A DNA stretch of 45,846 bases from an uncultured Lentisphaeria bacterium (GTDB taxonomy: Bacteria; Verrucomicrobiota; Lentisphaeria; Victivallales; Victivallaceae). The position numbers were made by a program, and so were the translations under genes. This document shows, in pieces, positions 1 to 9,115 of this stretch (its first letter is position 1; each line of letters starts with the position of its first letter). The notes beneath the pieces are model-generated. The model was not told the DNA's origin and did no database searches. It saw only the letters and a program-made list of their open reading frames with translations. The stretch covers positions 1-45,846 of the forward strand of contig CASDQW010000076.1 in NCBI GenBank assembly GCA_949282965.1, given 5' to 3'.

Positions 1-1
1 G

Positions 2-910
2 GTGGTGTTCGTACATGGGCTCATGTCCAATGCGCGGACCTGGGTGCAGATGGTCAATACTCTTCAGAATGATCCCGTGATTCGCCGCCATTACCAGTTC
101 TGGGGATTTTCCTACTCCAGCGGTAATCCGGTGCTGTTTTCGGCGTACATGTTGCGGCGGGAGCTGGATCTGGCGGTGGCGCGCAACACCCGTCCGGGCG
201 AACCCAACCGCCTCCGGGACATGGTGCTGGTCGGGCACAGCATGGGAGGTCTGCTGACCCGGGCGCTGGTGACGACGTCGGACCGGGACACTCTGGAGCG
301 CGTTTTCGGCGTGAAGCTGGAGGAACTGGAGGCGGAACTCGGAGAAGAGGAGCGCCAACGGCTGGATGAGATTCTGCTGTTTTCCGCCCGGCCCTACATC
401 AGCCGCGCGGTATTCATCGCGGTGCCGCATCAAGGAGCGGAGCTGGCGACGTCGTGGATCGGACGTTTCGGAGCCGCGTTGATTGAATTGCCGCATCAAC
501 TGATCCGGACTTCCCGGGCCGTTCTGGAGGCGGTGGCGCGGCGGCGGAACGCCACGGCCGAGCAACAGCTCCGCGTCGCCACCGGGATAGACAACCTGAA
601 TCCGGGAAACGATACGCTGCTGCTGCTCAATGCGTTGCCGTGGAAACCCGGCATGCCGTACCATTCCATCATCGGCAACCGGGAAAAAGAACGGACCCCA
701 GGCGGCAGTGACGGGATTGTTCCTTATTCCAGCTCCCATCTGGATGGGGCCGCCAGCGAGCTGGTGGTGAAATCGGGTCACAGCGTTCAGCAGCAGCCGT
801 CGGCGATTCTGGAGCTGCGCCGGAGTCTGCTGGAGCATCTGCGCACTCTGGACCGGGGCGAAACGGCGAATCGGGAACAGCCGGCCGCTTCCGGCGTCAG
901 CCGACCGTGA
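2..910 (+). CDS. alpha/beta-hydrolase (lipase/esterase-like), 5' partial
   Basis: An alpha/beta-hydrolase, probably a lipase or esterase of unknown substrate. The visible part opens directly at the oxyanion-hole strand (FVHGLMSN), so the true start, and probably a signal sequence, lies before the window. The nucleophile elbow GHSMGG has Ser at about visible residue 80. A downstream GGSDGIVP supplies the likely Asp (about 237) and KSGHS the likely His (about 260), so the Ser-Asp-His triad looks complete. GHSMGG followed by an interior helical insertion resembles lipases that act on membrane or storage lipids, but the substrate cannot be read. The stop overlaps the end of the convergent tsaE gene by 14 bases. 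Confidence 0.8.
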   Translation: MVFVHGLMSNARTWVQMVNTLQNDPVIRRHYQFWGFSYSSGNPVLFSAYMLRRELDLAVARNTRPGEPNRLRDMVLVGHSMGGLLTRALVTTSDRDTLERVFGVKLEELEAELGEEERQRLDEILLFSARPYISRAVFIAVPHQGAELATSWIGRFGAALIELPHQLIRTSRAVLEAVARRRNATAEQQLRVATGIDNLNPGNDTLLLLNALPWKPGMPYHSIIGNREKERTPGGSDGIVPYSSSHLDGAASELVVKSGHSVQQQPSAILELRRSLLEHLRTLDRGETANREQPAASGVSRP

Positions 911-1325
911 TTTCCCGGGTCCCCTCCTGCGGCAGATGGCGGATGGTGATCCGCAGCGTGCCGGGAGGGAGAATGTCGGCGATCCGTTCCGGCCATTCCA
1001 CCAGAGAGTAATCGCCGTTTCCGGTCAGGTACTCGTCGACGCCGAAGGCCAGCGCCGAGGCGGAATTTGCGATGCGGTAGAGATCCAGATGGTAAAACCA
1101 GCCGCCCTGCGGACGCGGATACTCCTGAATGATGGTGTAGGTGGGACTGGATACCGGTTCAGTGATTCCGAGCGCCCGGGCGAAACCGCGGGCGAAGACG
1201 GTTTTTCCCGCGCCGAGGTCGCCGAAAAGGGCGATGACGGCGCCGTGCGGATGCGCCGCGGCGATTTCGGCGGCGAAATTTTCGGTTTCCTGTTCAGAGT
1301 GGCTGATGCGCTTATCGATGGACAT
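897..1325 (-). CDS. tsaE: tRNA threonylcarbamoyladenosine biosynthesis ATPase TsaE
   Basis: TsaE is the small P-loop ATPase that, with TsaB, TsaC and TsaD, makes threonylcarbamoyl-adenosine at position 37 of ANN-decoding tRNAs. The Walker A motif GDLGAGKT lies at about residues 35-42, and the length (142 aa) is typical. The start ATG has a good Shine-Dalgarno (AGGAAAGGA) about 8 bases upstream, inside the end of thiL; the two genes overlap by 14 bases and are surely co-transcribed and translationally coupled. Its partner tsaD is at 16.9 kb in this window, in a different operon. TsaB and TsaC are not in the window. Confidence 0.95.
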   Translation of the reverse strand: MSIDKRISHSEQETENFAAEIAAAHPHGAVIALFGDLGAGKTVFARGFARALGITEPVSSPTYTIIQEYPRPQGGWFYHLDLYRIANSASALAFGVDEYLTGNGDYSLVEWPERIADILPPGTLRITIRHLPQEGTREITVG

Positions 1326-2220
1326 ATCCGGTCCTTTCCTGTTTCATCCAATCATTGCCTTCGGGGTCGCATACCTTCAGTCCGTTTCCGGCGGCAAGTA
1401 TTCTGCCGATCCGGGTGACGGGGGCGAAATGTTCCGGCCAGGCCGCGGTCAGCGCCGAACTCCGGTCGGGAGAGACGGTGAAGAGCAGTTCATAATCCTC
1501 GCCGTCGCAGAGCGCGTTCCGGGGGAGCGCGTTCCGGCGCAGCGGCAGCCGCGCGGCGTCGATTTCCACACAGACGCCGGAGGCTTCCGCCAGCCGCGCG
1601 GCGTCCAGCAGCAGGCCGTCACTGAGATCGAGCGCACACCGGGAGATCCCGTGCTCCGCCAGAAACCGGCCTTCCTCAAGACGCGGTTGGAAAGTCAGAT
1701 GATGACCGCTCTCCAGCGAATTTCCCAATGTTCCGGTGACCCATAGCTCGTCCCCCGGCACGGCATTGCGCCGAAGAAGAAGGGCCTGATTCGCCGCCGG
1801 TGCGCCGAGAATGGTCAGCGTAGCGACTTCGCCGCGGCAGGTGTGCGGCAGGGCTGCCAGATCGCCGCCGACCAGCAGCACGCCGTATGCCGCTGCTTCC
1901 CGGGCGACGGCACGGGAGAAGCGCAGCAGCCAATCGTCGTCGCGCCCGCCGGCGGCCAGCGTCAGCAGCGCCCAGCGCGGTATGCCGCCCATGGCGGCGA
2001 TATCGCTCAAATTGCGTTTCAGCAGTTTGGCTCCGGCCGCTTCCGGCGCGGTACGGTCAGCGTGATAATGAACGTCGCCGATCAGCTGATCGACGGCGGC
2101 AAGCAGCTGTTCGCCACCGCCGACGTCGAGGACGGCACAATCGTCTCCCGGCCCGACGGGGACGGAGGCGGCGGCCGGCAGTTCCGGCAGCAAAGTATTC
2201 AAAATGTGCAATTCGTTCAT
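1312..2220 (-). CDS. thiL: thiamine-monophosphate kinase ThiL
   Basis: ThiL phosphorylates thiamine monophosphate with ATP to give thiamine pyrophosphate, the last step of the pathway. Family motifs are present in order: GPGDDCAVL near residue 23 (Mg/nucleotide-binding Asp pair), NLSDIAAMGG at about 70, LVGGDLA at about 117, and DLSDGLLLDAARLA at about 198. The length (302 aa) is slightly short for the family but complete. It is the first gene of a two-gene unit with tsaE, with a 14-base overlap at its end. No clear Shine-Dalgarno precedes the ATG, and no thiamine (TPP) riboswitch is visible upstream. Confidence 0.95.
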   Translation of the reverse strand: MNELHILNTLLPELPAAASVPVGPGDDCAVLDVGGGEQLLAAVDQLIGDVHYHADRTAPEAAGAKLLKRNLSDIAAMGGIPRWALLTLAAGGRDDDWLLRFSRAVAREAAAYGVLLVGGDLAALPHTCRGEVATLTILGAPAANQALLLRRNAVPGDELWVTGTLGNSLESGHHLTFQPRLEEGRFLAEHGISRCALDLSDGLLLDAARLAEASGVCVEIDAARLPLRRNALPRNALCDGEDYELLFTVSPDRSSALTAAWPEHFAPVTRIGRILAAGNGLKVCDPEGNDWMKQERTGYVHR

Positions 2221-2390
2221 GAGTCAATCCGTCGCGGCCGTACCCGGAAAAATCGGCTGCGCGACACGATATGCCGGCCGCATTCCCATTCTCAACGGTT
2301 CCGCGTTGCGTTTTATAAAAATAACCGCAAAATGCAAAAAAGAAAGCGGCGGGACTTTTATTTGGGGAAAAACGGGCTATTTTAGATAAT
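2221..2390. other. divergent intergenic region, thiL / lipoprotein gene
   Basis: This A/T-rich gap lies between two diverging genes. On the minus strand a possible -10 TATAAA (2312-2317) lies 15 bases from a TTTGCA (2333-2338), a weak candidate promoter for thiL-tsaE. On the plus strand GATAAT (2385-2390) abuts the ATG at 2391 with TTGGGG 17 bases upstream; if it were a real -10 the message would start inside the gene, so I do not trust it. No Shine-Dalgarno is visible before 2391. Confidence 0.3.
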
Positions 2391-3047
2391 ATGAAACCAT
2401 TGATATTCAGCATCGGTTGTCTGCTGCTGCTGCTGTCCGGCTGTGGCCGGAAAAGCACGAACGAGACCCCGCCCACGGAACGGAACCGCCTGGTGATCCG
2501 GATGTTTCACAGTATGAGCAAGGGCGAGTCCGCGGCGGCGGCGGAGCAGGCACAGAAATTACGGGCACTGGATCCCGGGAACGCGTATCTGACCACGATC
2601 ATGGATACGCAGCGCGGCAACGCCCTGATTCGCGAGGCGCAGGCGCGTCTGGATGCCGGAGAACCGGAAGCGGCCATGGAGCTGTTGGAAGAAGGACGCA
2701 AAACGATGCCGCTGCATGCGGGACTCGGGCGCGAAATTCTCCGGCTGCAGCAGCTGGCGGCGCTTCAGACCGCGGTGAAAGCCTATAAAGGCGCGACCGG
2801 TCTGGCCGAGCGGAGCGCGACACTGACGGAACTGGAACGCGTTGCAACACGGGTGAATCACCCGGCATTGACCGCGGAATTGAAGCGGCAGCGGGCCGCG
2901 CTCACGGCGGAAATCGCCGCGGAGGTCAAACGGCGGGAGGCCGCCGCCCGGGCCCGGGCGGCGCAGGAAGCGGCCCGGGAAAAGGGGGGCGATGCCCCGG
3001 CAAAGGCCGCCGAAGCATCAGCGCCGGAAGCCACGGTGCAACCATAA
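2391..3047 (+). CDS. predicted lipoprotein with TPR-like helices
   Basis: Not recognised as a named family. The N-terminus is a lipoprotein signal: Met-Lys, a run of Leu, then the lipobox LSGC with Cys at residue 18, so the mature protein should be lipidated and face the periplasm. Residues about 40-130 form helical pairs rich in Ala, Leu and Glu, with DPGNAYL-like turns that suggest one or two degenerate TPR units. The C-terminal third (about 150-218) is Ala/Glu/Arg/Lys-rich, probably coiled coil followed by a disordered tail. It lies 35 bases before the parvulin-like gene, so the pair may act together in envelope protein handling; that is an inference from position only. Confidence 0.65.
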   Translation: MKPLIFSIGCLLLLLSGCGRKSTNETPPTERNRLVIRMFHSMSKGESAAAAEQAQKLRALDPGNAYLTTIMDTQRGNALIREAQARLDAGEPEAAMELLEEGRKTMPLHAGLGREILRLQQLAALQTAVKAYKGATGLAERSATLTELERVATRVNHPALTAELKRQRAALTAEIAAEVKRREAAARARAAQEAAREKGGDAPAKAAEASAPEATVQP

Positions 3048-3082
3048 TCCGCCCAGATCGCCAATCACCGGGGGAAAAACGG

Positions 3083-3973
3083 ATGAAAAGAAGCTTCCTG
3101 AAATGGTTTTTTCCCGTCCTGCTCCTGTTGACGGTGGCGGACGGCACCACGCTGGCGGCGGAAGGTCTTCCGGAAATTCTCGTGTCTTTCGAGGGAGGAA
3201 CCATCACCCGGGAGCAGATGGTGAAACGGGTTCATCAAAACGATCCGGCGGTGAAGGAGAATTCCGGCGGATTCCGCGTACTGCTGCGCCAGTATGTGGA
3301 CGAGGAATTGTACCGGATCGCTTTGCGGCGATATCTGCGGGAAGCCGGATTTCCGCCTTCGGCCGAGATGGCGTATGCCTGTCTCCAGCAACTGTACCGC
3401 GCCTGGCCCAAACCCATGAAACGGCCGTCGGATGCGGAATTGAAAAAAAACGCCGCCGATCCGGACTTGCAGCTGCTGCTGGCGGGTCTGAGGTATTTGC
3501 GCCAGACGAAGCCGGAGACTCTGCACGTTACCGAGACGCAGATGGAGGATTTTTATCGGGAACAGCAGGACCTTTTCCGCCGTCCGGCTTCGGTGCAGGC
3601 GGAGGTGTTGCGCACTGCGCCGACTCCCGCGGGACGGACGGCCATCACGGCGGCGGCGGCACGGATTCTTCAGGGAGAGGATTTCAGCCGGGTGGCGGCG
3701 GATACGCCGGAGCGGCTGGACACGCCGATCCCGGAGGAGACGATTGCCCGGCTTGGTGCCGGACTGAAGGAGGGAGCTGTCGGCAAGGTGACGGAACTGC
3801 CTTCCGGCTATGTGCTGATACGGGTGGTCCGGCATGTTCCGGAAGGGTATTATTCCCTGGCGGAAGCGCGGGGGTATATTCAACAGGAACTGGTGGCGCT
3901 CCGGGCGGCGAAGGAGCTGCATCGGATCGTCGCCAGTCAGCTGCCGGAAATGAAGGTGCAATACCATTTCTGA
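3083..3973 (+). CDS. secreted parvulin-type (PpiC/SurA-like) peptidyl-prolyl isomerase
   Basis: A probable periplasmic chaperone/prolyl isomerase. A signal peptide (MKRS, hydrophobic run, cleavage near ALAAEG at about 27) is followed by a SurA-N-like helical region (about 35-165, including the ITREQM and YVDEELYRIAL segments). A short parvulin-like fold covers about 165-265, with GEDFSRVA, GAVGKVTELPSGYVLIRV and the closing strand expected for PpiC domains. The parvulin domain is compact and divergent, so catalytic activity is uncertain and a pure chaperone role is possible. It follows the lipoprotein gene by 35 bases and precedes the nitroreductase gene by 32. Confidence 0.7.
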   Translation: MKRSFLKWFFPVLLLLTVADGTTLAAEGLPEILVSFEGGTITREQMVKRVHQNDPAVKENSGGFRVLLRQYVDEELYRIALRRYLREAGFPPSAEMAYACLQQLYRAWPKPMKRPSDAELKKNAADPDLQLLLAGLRYLRQTKPETLHVTETQMEDFYREQQDLFRRPASVQAEVLRTAPTPAGRTAITAAAARILQGEDFSRVAADTPERLDTPIPEETIARLGAGLKEGAVGKVTELPSGYVLIRVVRHVPEGYYSLAEARGYIQQELVALRAAKELHRIVASQLPEMKVQYHF

Positions 3974-4005
3974 GGTACGCCGGCAACAGGATGAAGGAGC
4001 ACGGA

Positions 4006-4557
4006 ATGGACGGAATGGGGTTTCTGGAATTGGTCCGGCGCCGTTACAGCTGCCGGTCCTATCGACTGGATCCGGTGCCGGAGGAGGCGCTGGCACGCTG
4101 CGTTGAGGCGTTACGGCTGGCGCCGTCCGCCTGCAACCGGCAGCCGTGGCGGGTGGTGCTGGCGACGGAGCCGGAGGTGCGCCGCCGGCTTGCCGAAGAG
4201 GCGCTGCTGCCCGGCATTGCCATGCCGTGGGTGGTGCAGGCGCCGGTGATTGCGGCGCTTTCGGTGCGCCGGGACTGGCTGACGCACCGGGTGGCACCCT
4301 GGTTTTCCGGGGTGCGTTACGATCTGCTGGATCCGGGCATCGCCGGCGAACATCTGGTGCTCGCGGCGGCGGCGGAAGGATTGGGCAGCTGCTGGATCGG
4401 GTGGATTCAGCCGCGCGCGGTGCGCCGTATTCTGAATTTGCCGGGGACGTTTAAGCCGCTGGCGCTGATCACGCTCGGATATCCGGCGGCGGAACCGGAA
4501 ACGCGTTCCACCCGGTTGCCGGTCGAAGACATCTGCCGCCGAAACCGCTGGGAATAA
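4006..4557 (+). CDS. nitroreductase-family flavoprotein
   Basis: A nitroreductase-fold FMN oxidoreductase using NAD(P)H; the physiological substrate is unknown. RRRYSCRSY near residue 10 matches the FMN-phosphate-binding Arg cluster, SACNRQPW near 42 is the second flavin-binding signature, and AAAEGLGSCWIGW near 125 is the usual helix-turn at the dimer interface. Length is 183 aa from ATG 4006, chosen because AAGGAG (3994-3999) stands 6 bases before it; the in-frame ATG at 3991 contains that ribosome-binding site and is unlikely to be used. A downstream ATG at 4015 is possible. The gene closes the plus-strand group that begins at 2391. Confidence 0.85.
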   Translation: MDGMGFLELVRRRYSCRSYRLDPVPEEALARCVEALRLAPSACNRQPWRVVLATEPEVRRRLAEEALLPGIAMPWVVQAPVIAALSVRRDWLTHRVAPWFSGVRYDLLDPGIAGEHLVLAAAAEGLGSCWIGWIQPRAVRRILNLPGTFKPLALITLGYPAAEPETRSTRLPVEDICRRNRWE

Positions 4558-4623
4558 GAAAAATTCCGGTTCGGCGGAACGAATGCCGCACTCCGCCATC
4601 CGTCGCGCCCGCCGTCCCGTGGA

Positions 4624-5745
<1,122 letters not shown>

Positions 5746-5833
5746 TCACGGAAAACAGGACGCCGGCCCGGGACGGCTTGGCACCGTGCTTCCGGCCGAC
5801 GTTCCGAAAAAAACTCCGCCCGCAGGCAGGAGA

Positions 5834-6388
5834 TCAATGCTCCACGAGCATGGCTTCAAACAACTGATCCGCCGCCTCGCCCCGGCCCAGCGCCGCCGCC
5901 ACCTCCGCCGCAAACCGGAAGGCCGCGCCGGGGCCGCGTCCGGTTACCACCCGGTCGCCGCGTTCGGTGGGATGGCCGCTCGGCTTGCGCACGCCGAATT
6001 CCGATTCAAACCCCGGATAGGCGGTGAACCGGCAGTGTTCCAGCAACCCCGCCTTGGCCAGTACGATCGGCGCGGCGCAGATGGCCGCTACCACGCCGCC
6101 GCCGCGGTGAACCTGCTGCAGAAAGGAGATGACCGCCGGATTGTCCCGCAGATGGGCGCTGCCGGGCATGCCGCCGGGGAGGACGGCGGCGGCGTAATTT
6201 TCCGGCCGGGCGGCGGCGAGAGCGCCTTCCATTTTCAAAGTCATGCCGTGAGCGCCGGTTACTTCCGGCTGATTGTCCGCGGCGAGCAGCTCCACTTCAA
6301 AATTCAGCCGGCGCAGCACGTCGGCGACAATGACCGCTTCCGCTTCTTCGAAACCTTCGGCAAACAGCATGGCGATTTTTCCGGCCAT
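5834..6388 (-). CDS. DJ-1/PfpI-family protein (DJ-1/YajL type)
   Basis: A single-domain DJ-1 superfamily protein of 184 aa, likely a protein/nucleotide deglycase or redox-responsive chaperone like YajL. The family Glu is in FAEGFEEAE (about 10-17), the nucleophile elbow AAICAAP carries the reactive Cys near 102, and TAYPG and TGRGPGAA complete the active-site surroundings. The start was set at 6388 because GGAAGGAGA lies just upstream; a longer reading to 6457 would run through its own promoter. A near-consensus promoter (6429-6457) drives it, sharing its -10 with the opposite-facing xerD promoter. Confidence 0.88.
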   Translation of the reverse strand: MAGKIAMLFAEGFEEAEAVIVADVLRRLNFEVELLAADNQPEVTGAHGMTLKMEGALAAARPENYAAAVLPGGMPGSAHLRDNPAVISFLQQVHRGGGVVAAICAAPIVLAKAGLLEHCRFTAYPGFESEFGVRKPSGHPTERGDRVVTGRGPGAAFRFAAEVAAALGRGEAADQLFEAMLVEH

Positions 6389-6424
6389 AATCGTCTCCTT
6401 CCTGTTTTTATGATCGGGATTCCG

Positions 6425-6433
6425 TGCTATAAT
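6425..6433 (+). promoter_or_regulatory. extended -10 promoter for xerD
   Basis: TGCTATAAT is a perfect extended -10 element with no recognisable -35. A start near 6440 would leave about 20 bases of leader, containing GGGGAA at 6444-6449 as ribosome-binding site before ATG 6460. The same A/T core read on the other strand is the DJ-1 gene's -10. Confidence 0.6.
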
Positions 6434-6457
6434 ACTGCAAAACGGGGAATTTGCCAA
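6429..6457 (-). promoter_or_regulatory. sigma70-type promoter for the DJ-1 gene
   Basis: Read on the minus strand: -35 TTGGCA (6452-6457), a 17-base spacer and -10 TATTAT (6429-6434), each hexamer five of six to consensus. Transcription should begin near 6422, some 34 bases before the ATG at 6388. The -35 abuts the xerD start codon region, so this promoter and xerD translation signals occupy the same DNA. Confidence 0.7.
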
Positions 6458-6459
6458 TC

Positions 6460-7359
6460 ATGATGGAACATAATTTGCAACATTTCCTCCAGTATCTGGT
6501 GTCTGAGCGCGGTCTGGCCCGGCATTCGGTGGAGGCCTACCGTTCCGATCTGGAGGATTTCATCGACTATCTGCGGACCCGCGGCATAAGTTCGTTCACC
6601 GAAGTGGACCGGTCGATGCTGGTCGACTATCTCGGCGACTGCCGCGACGCCGGCATGGAGACCGCCACCGTTGCCCGGCGCCTGGTGTCGATCAAATTGC
6701 TGTTCCGGTTTCTCACCGATGAGAAGCTGCTGGAACGGGACGAGAGCCGGGTGATGGATTCGCCGAAACTGTGGCGGATTCTGCCGGATTTTCTGTCGAC
6801 GGAGGAGGTGTCGGCGTTGATCGGGGTCTTTTCCGACCGTTCCGGGGATGCGCTGGAACTGCGCAACCGTGCGATCCTGGAGTTGCTGTATTCTTCAGGC
6901 CTGCGGGTGTCGGAAATCGCTTCGCTGCCGCTCTCCGCGGTGGATTTCGATACGGAAATCGTCCGGGTGACCGGCAAGGGCTCCAAAACGCGCGTGGTGC
7001 CGGTGGGGAAAGTCGCCCTGCAGCTGCTCCGCCGTTATCTGGAGTCGGCGCGGCCGGAGCTGGCGGAGAAAAATCCGCGGGCTGCCGAACTCTTCCTCTC
7101 CCGGAACGGCCGCCGCCTGGATCGGGAACGAATCTGGGGAATCGTCAAGGAGGCGGCGCTTCTGGCGGGCATTTCCAAGAACGTCCACCCGCACACGCTG
7201 CGCCACTCCTTCGCCAGCCACCTGCTGGAAAACGGCGCCGATTTGCGCGTCATTCAGGAAATGCTCGGCCACGCCGACATCTCCACCACCGAAATCTACA
7301 CGCACATCGACAAATCGCGTCTCGCGGCGATTCACCGGAAATTCCATCCGCGCTCCTGA
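6460..7359 (+). CDS. xerD: site-specific tyrosine recombinase XerD
   Basis: XerD, with XerC, resolves chromosome dimers at dif during division. The N-terminal SAM-like DNA-binding domain (about 1-90) precedes the catalytic domain with the full set: Arg in SGLRVSE (about 148), Lys in GKGSKTR (about 174), HTLRHSF (His about 245, Arg about 248), GHADISTTEIYTHI (His about 271, Tyr about 280). The ending HRKFHPRS is the XerD rather than XerC form. Two tandem ATGs (6460, 6463) can serve as start. It stands among housekeeping genes with no mobile-element neighbours, so a phage or integron integrase is unlikely. XerC is not in the window. Confidence 0.92.
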   Translation: MMEHNLQHFLQYLVSERGLARHSVEAYRSDLEDFIDYLRTRGISSFTEVDRSMLVDYLGDCRDAGMETATVARRLVSIKLLFRFLTDEKLLERDESRVMDSPKLWRILPDFLSTEEVSALIGVFSDRSGDALELRNRAILELLYSSGLRVSEIASLPLSAVDFDTEIVRVTGKGSKTRVVPVGKVALQLLRRYLESARPELAEKNPRAAELFLSRNGRRLDRERIWGIVKEAALLAGISKNVHPHTLRHSFASHLLENGADLRVIQEMLGHADISTTEIYTHIDKSRLAAIHRKFHPRS

Positions 7360-7398
7360 CCGCCGCCTGAATCGGAAGCTGAGGAATACACAGACAGC

Positions 7399-8166
7399 AT
7401 GGCGAACACACTGTACGATCTGTTTGGAGTGGCGCGGGATTGTGATTTCGCCACGCTGAAAAAGGCGTATTACGCCCGGGCGAAACGCTGCCATCCGGAC
7501 CTGTACGGCAATTCCGCGGCGAAAACCGAGGAGTTCAAGGTGCTGGTCGCCGCTTTCAACACCCTGTCCGATCCGGAACTGCGGCGGCGGTATGACCTGC
7601 AGCTGGCTGCTTCGGAACTGCCTGCGGCGGGGCATGATACCCTGCTGGGATCGGAGGCGGACGACATTCTGGAGGAGTTGATCGTCGGTAACAACGCGCC
7701 TCCGGAAACGTCGCTGGCGACGCTGATGGCGGATCTGGCCAAGACCGAGGTGTTCGTGACCTTTCGCGAGGGACGGGATCATTACGAGCACGGGCGGATG
7801 CGTTCGGCGGAACATTGCTTCTACTATGTGGTGGGCCGTTCGCCGGGAAACATCCTGTATCGAATTTTTCTGGCGCGGGCGCACGCGGCGCGGCGGCGCT
7901 ACCGGCTGGCGTTTCGCGAGTACCGGGTGGCGCTGGAGCTGGGACGTCTGCGGGAACCGCCGCTCGCGATGGAGCGGATTCGGCAGGAATATGAGCGGTT
8001 GTACCGGCGGCGGCATCCGCTTTTTCACTGGATTTTCGGATTGTTCCGACCAGAGCCGGCGCGGTTCTGCGAAGACGCTTCGGAAGCCATGGTGCGGCAG
8101 CTGAACCGAAGCATCGCCGCCCAGCTCCGGAAAATGGAACGGGAAAATACACGCCGATTGGAATAA
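7399..8166 (+). CDS. J-domain co-chaperone protein with unassigned C-terminus
   Basis: The first about 65 residues are a J domain (LYDLFGVA... HPD ... FNTLSDPELRRRYD) with the HPD tripeptide needed to stimulate DnaK ATPase. There is no Gly/Phe linker or zinc-finger domain, so it is not DnaJ itself but a type III J protein. The remaining about 190 residues are mainly Arg-rich helices (about 110-200 look TPR-like, with HYEHGRMRSAEHCFYYVVGRSP) and match no family I can name. No membrane segment is evident. Its stop lies inside the -35 region of the next promoter. Confidence 0.8.
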   Translation: MANTLYDLFGVARDCDFATLKKAYYARAKRCHPDLYGNSAAKTEEFKVLVAAFNTLSDPELRRRYDLQLAASELPAAGHDTLLGSEADDILEELIVGNNAPPETSLATLMADLAKTEVFVTFREGRDHYEHGRMRSAEHCFYYVVGRSPGNILYRIFLARAHAARRRYRLAFREYRVALELGRLREPPLAMERIRQEYERLYRRRHPLFHWIFGLFRPEPARFCEDASEAMVRQLNRSIAAQLRKMERENTRRLE

Positions 8167-8187
8167 CCGCCGCCGCCATGCTATATT
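8158..8187 (+). promoter_or_regulatory. sigma70-type promoter for rhomboid-queA unit
   Basis: TTGGAA (8158-8163), 18-base spacer, TATATT (8182-8187) preceded by TG (8179-8180), that is an extended -10. The -35 overlaps the last codons and stop of the J-domain gene. Start near 8194, followed by a strong Shine-Dalgarno AAGAGGAGG before ATG 8228. Confidence 0.65.
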
Positions 8188-8227
8188 ACCTCCCGTAAAA
8201 CATGAGGATGCAACCAAGAGGAGGACC

Positions 8228-9112
8228 ATGGGGCTTTTCAACCGTTCTTACATGCGCCGGGAATATCCGGGGGCGCCGCAGTCCGGCGACGGCATGGCGA
8301 TGATCTGGCGCCTGATCGGCGTCAATGTGGCGATTTTTCTGCTGGTGCTGATGGTGCCGCAGTGGAGAGAAGAATTGATGCTGACGTCCGAGGGCATGCG
8401 CCGGGGACAGATTTACCGGCTGGTGACGGCAGCGTTTCTGCATCTGGATTTCATACATATCCTGTTGAACATGTGGGGTCTGTATCTTTTTGGAACGCTG
8501 GCTGCACCGTATCTCGGGGCGGGGCGGACGCTGTGGCTGTATCTGATCGGGGGGATCTCGGGGAATGTGCTGTTTCTGATATTCAACTGGAACAGTTTTT
8601 ATGCGCTGCTTGGTGCCAGCGGCGCGGTTTACGCCATTACCATCGCCGCGGCGATGCTGGAGCCGAACCGGCGTTTCGTGCTCATTCTGATGCCGATGTT
8701 TCCGCTCAAAACCAGCACCATGGTGGTCTGCTTTACCATCATTGAAATCATCAGCCAGCTTGGCGGCCTGCAGGGACAGGTGGCGCATCTGGCGCACCTC
8801 GGCGGGTTTCTCGGCGGATACGTGTATTTGAAGGCGTTGCGGAATTTGCCGATTGCCTGGGATCCGCTGCGGGCCTGGACGGGGGGCGGCCGGGCGGCGG
8901 AAGCCCGCCGGAGCGGCCGGGTGGAATACCGTCCGGGGGATTGGAGCCGCCCGGACGTGAATATTTCCGTGGATGGCTCCACGCCGGTGCCACAGCGGGA
9001 GGTGGACCGGCTGCTGGACAAGATTTCCGAAAGCGGTATCAACAGTCTGACGCCCGAAGAACTGGCTACGCTGCGGCGGGTCCGGGAACAGATGAAGCGG
9101 CAGGGACGGTGA
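8228..9112 (+). CDS. rhomboid-family intramembrane serine protease
   Basis: A membrane protein of 294 aa with about six helices between residues 20 and 205. Rhomboid signatures are present: the H/N-containing second helix (HLDFIHILLNMWGLYLFG), the catalytic serine in GASGAVYAI near 131, and the catalytic His within AHLAHLGGFLGGY near 191, so both dyad residues are there. The cytoplasmic tail (about 210-294) is hydrophilic and includes ITxLxPEE-like helices seen in other bacterial rhomboids. It starts an operon with queA (3-base gap). Substrates cannot be inferred. Confidence 0.9.
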   Translation: MGLFNRSYMRREYPGAPQSGDGMAMIWRLIGVNVAIFLLVLMVPQWREELMLTSEGMRRGQIYRLVTAAFLHLDFIHILLNMWGLYLFGTLAAPYLGAGRTLWLYLIGGISGNVLFLIFNWNSFYALLGASGAVYAITIAAAMLEPNRRFVLILMPMFPLKTSTMVVCFTIIEIISQLGGLQGQVAHLAHLGGFLGGYVYLKALRNLPIAWDPLRAWTGGGRAAEARRSGRVEYRPGDWSRPDVNISVDGSTPVPQREVDRLLDKISESGINSLTPEELATLRRVREQMKRQGR

Positions 9113-9115
9113 AAA

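Noticed and set aside
2221..2390. Thiamine riboswitch upstream of thiL
   Set aside because: No CUGAGA-type or other TPP-riboswitch core was found on the minus strand.
6460..7359. XerD as a phage or integron integrase
   Set aside because: The sequence has the XerD-type ending, the neighbours are housekeeping genes, and there is no attachment repeat or other phage gene.
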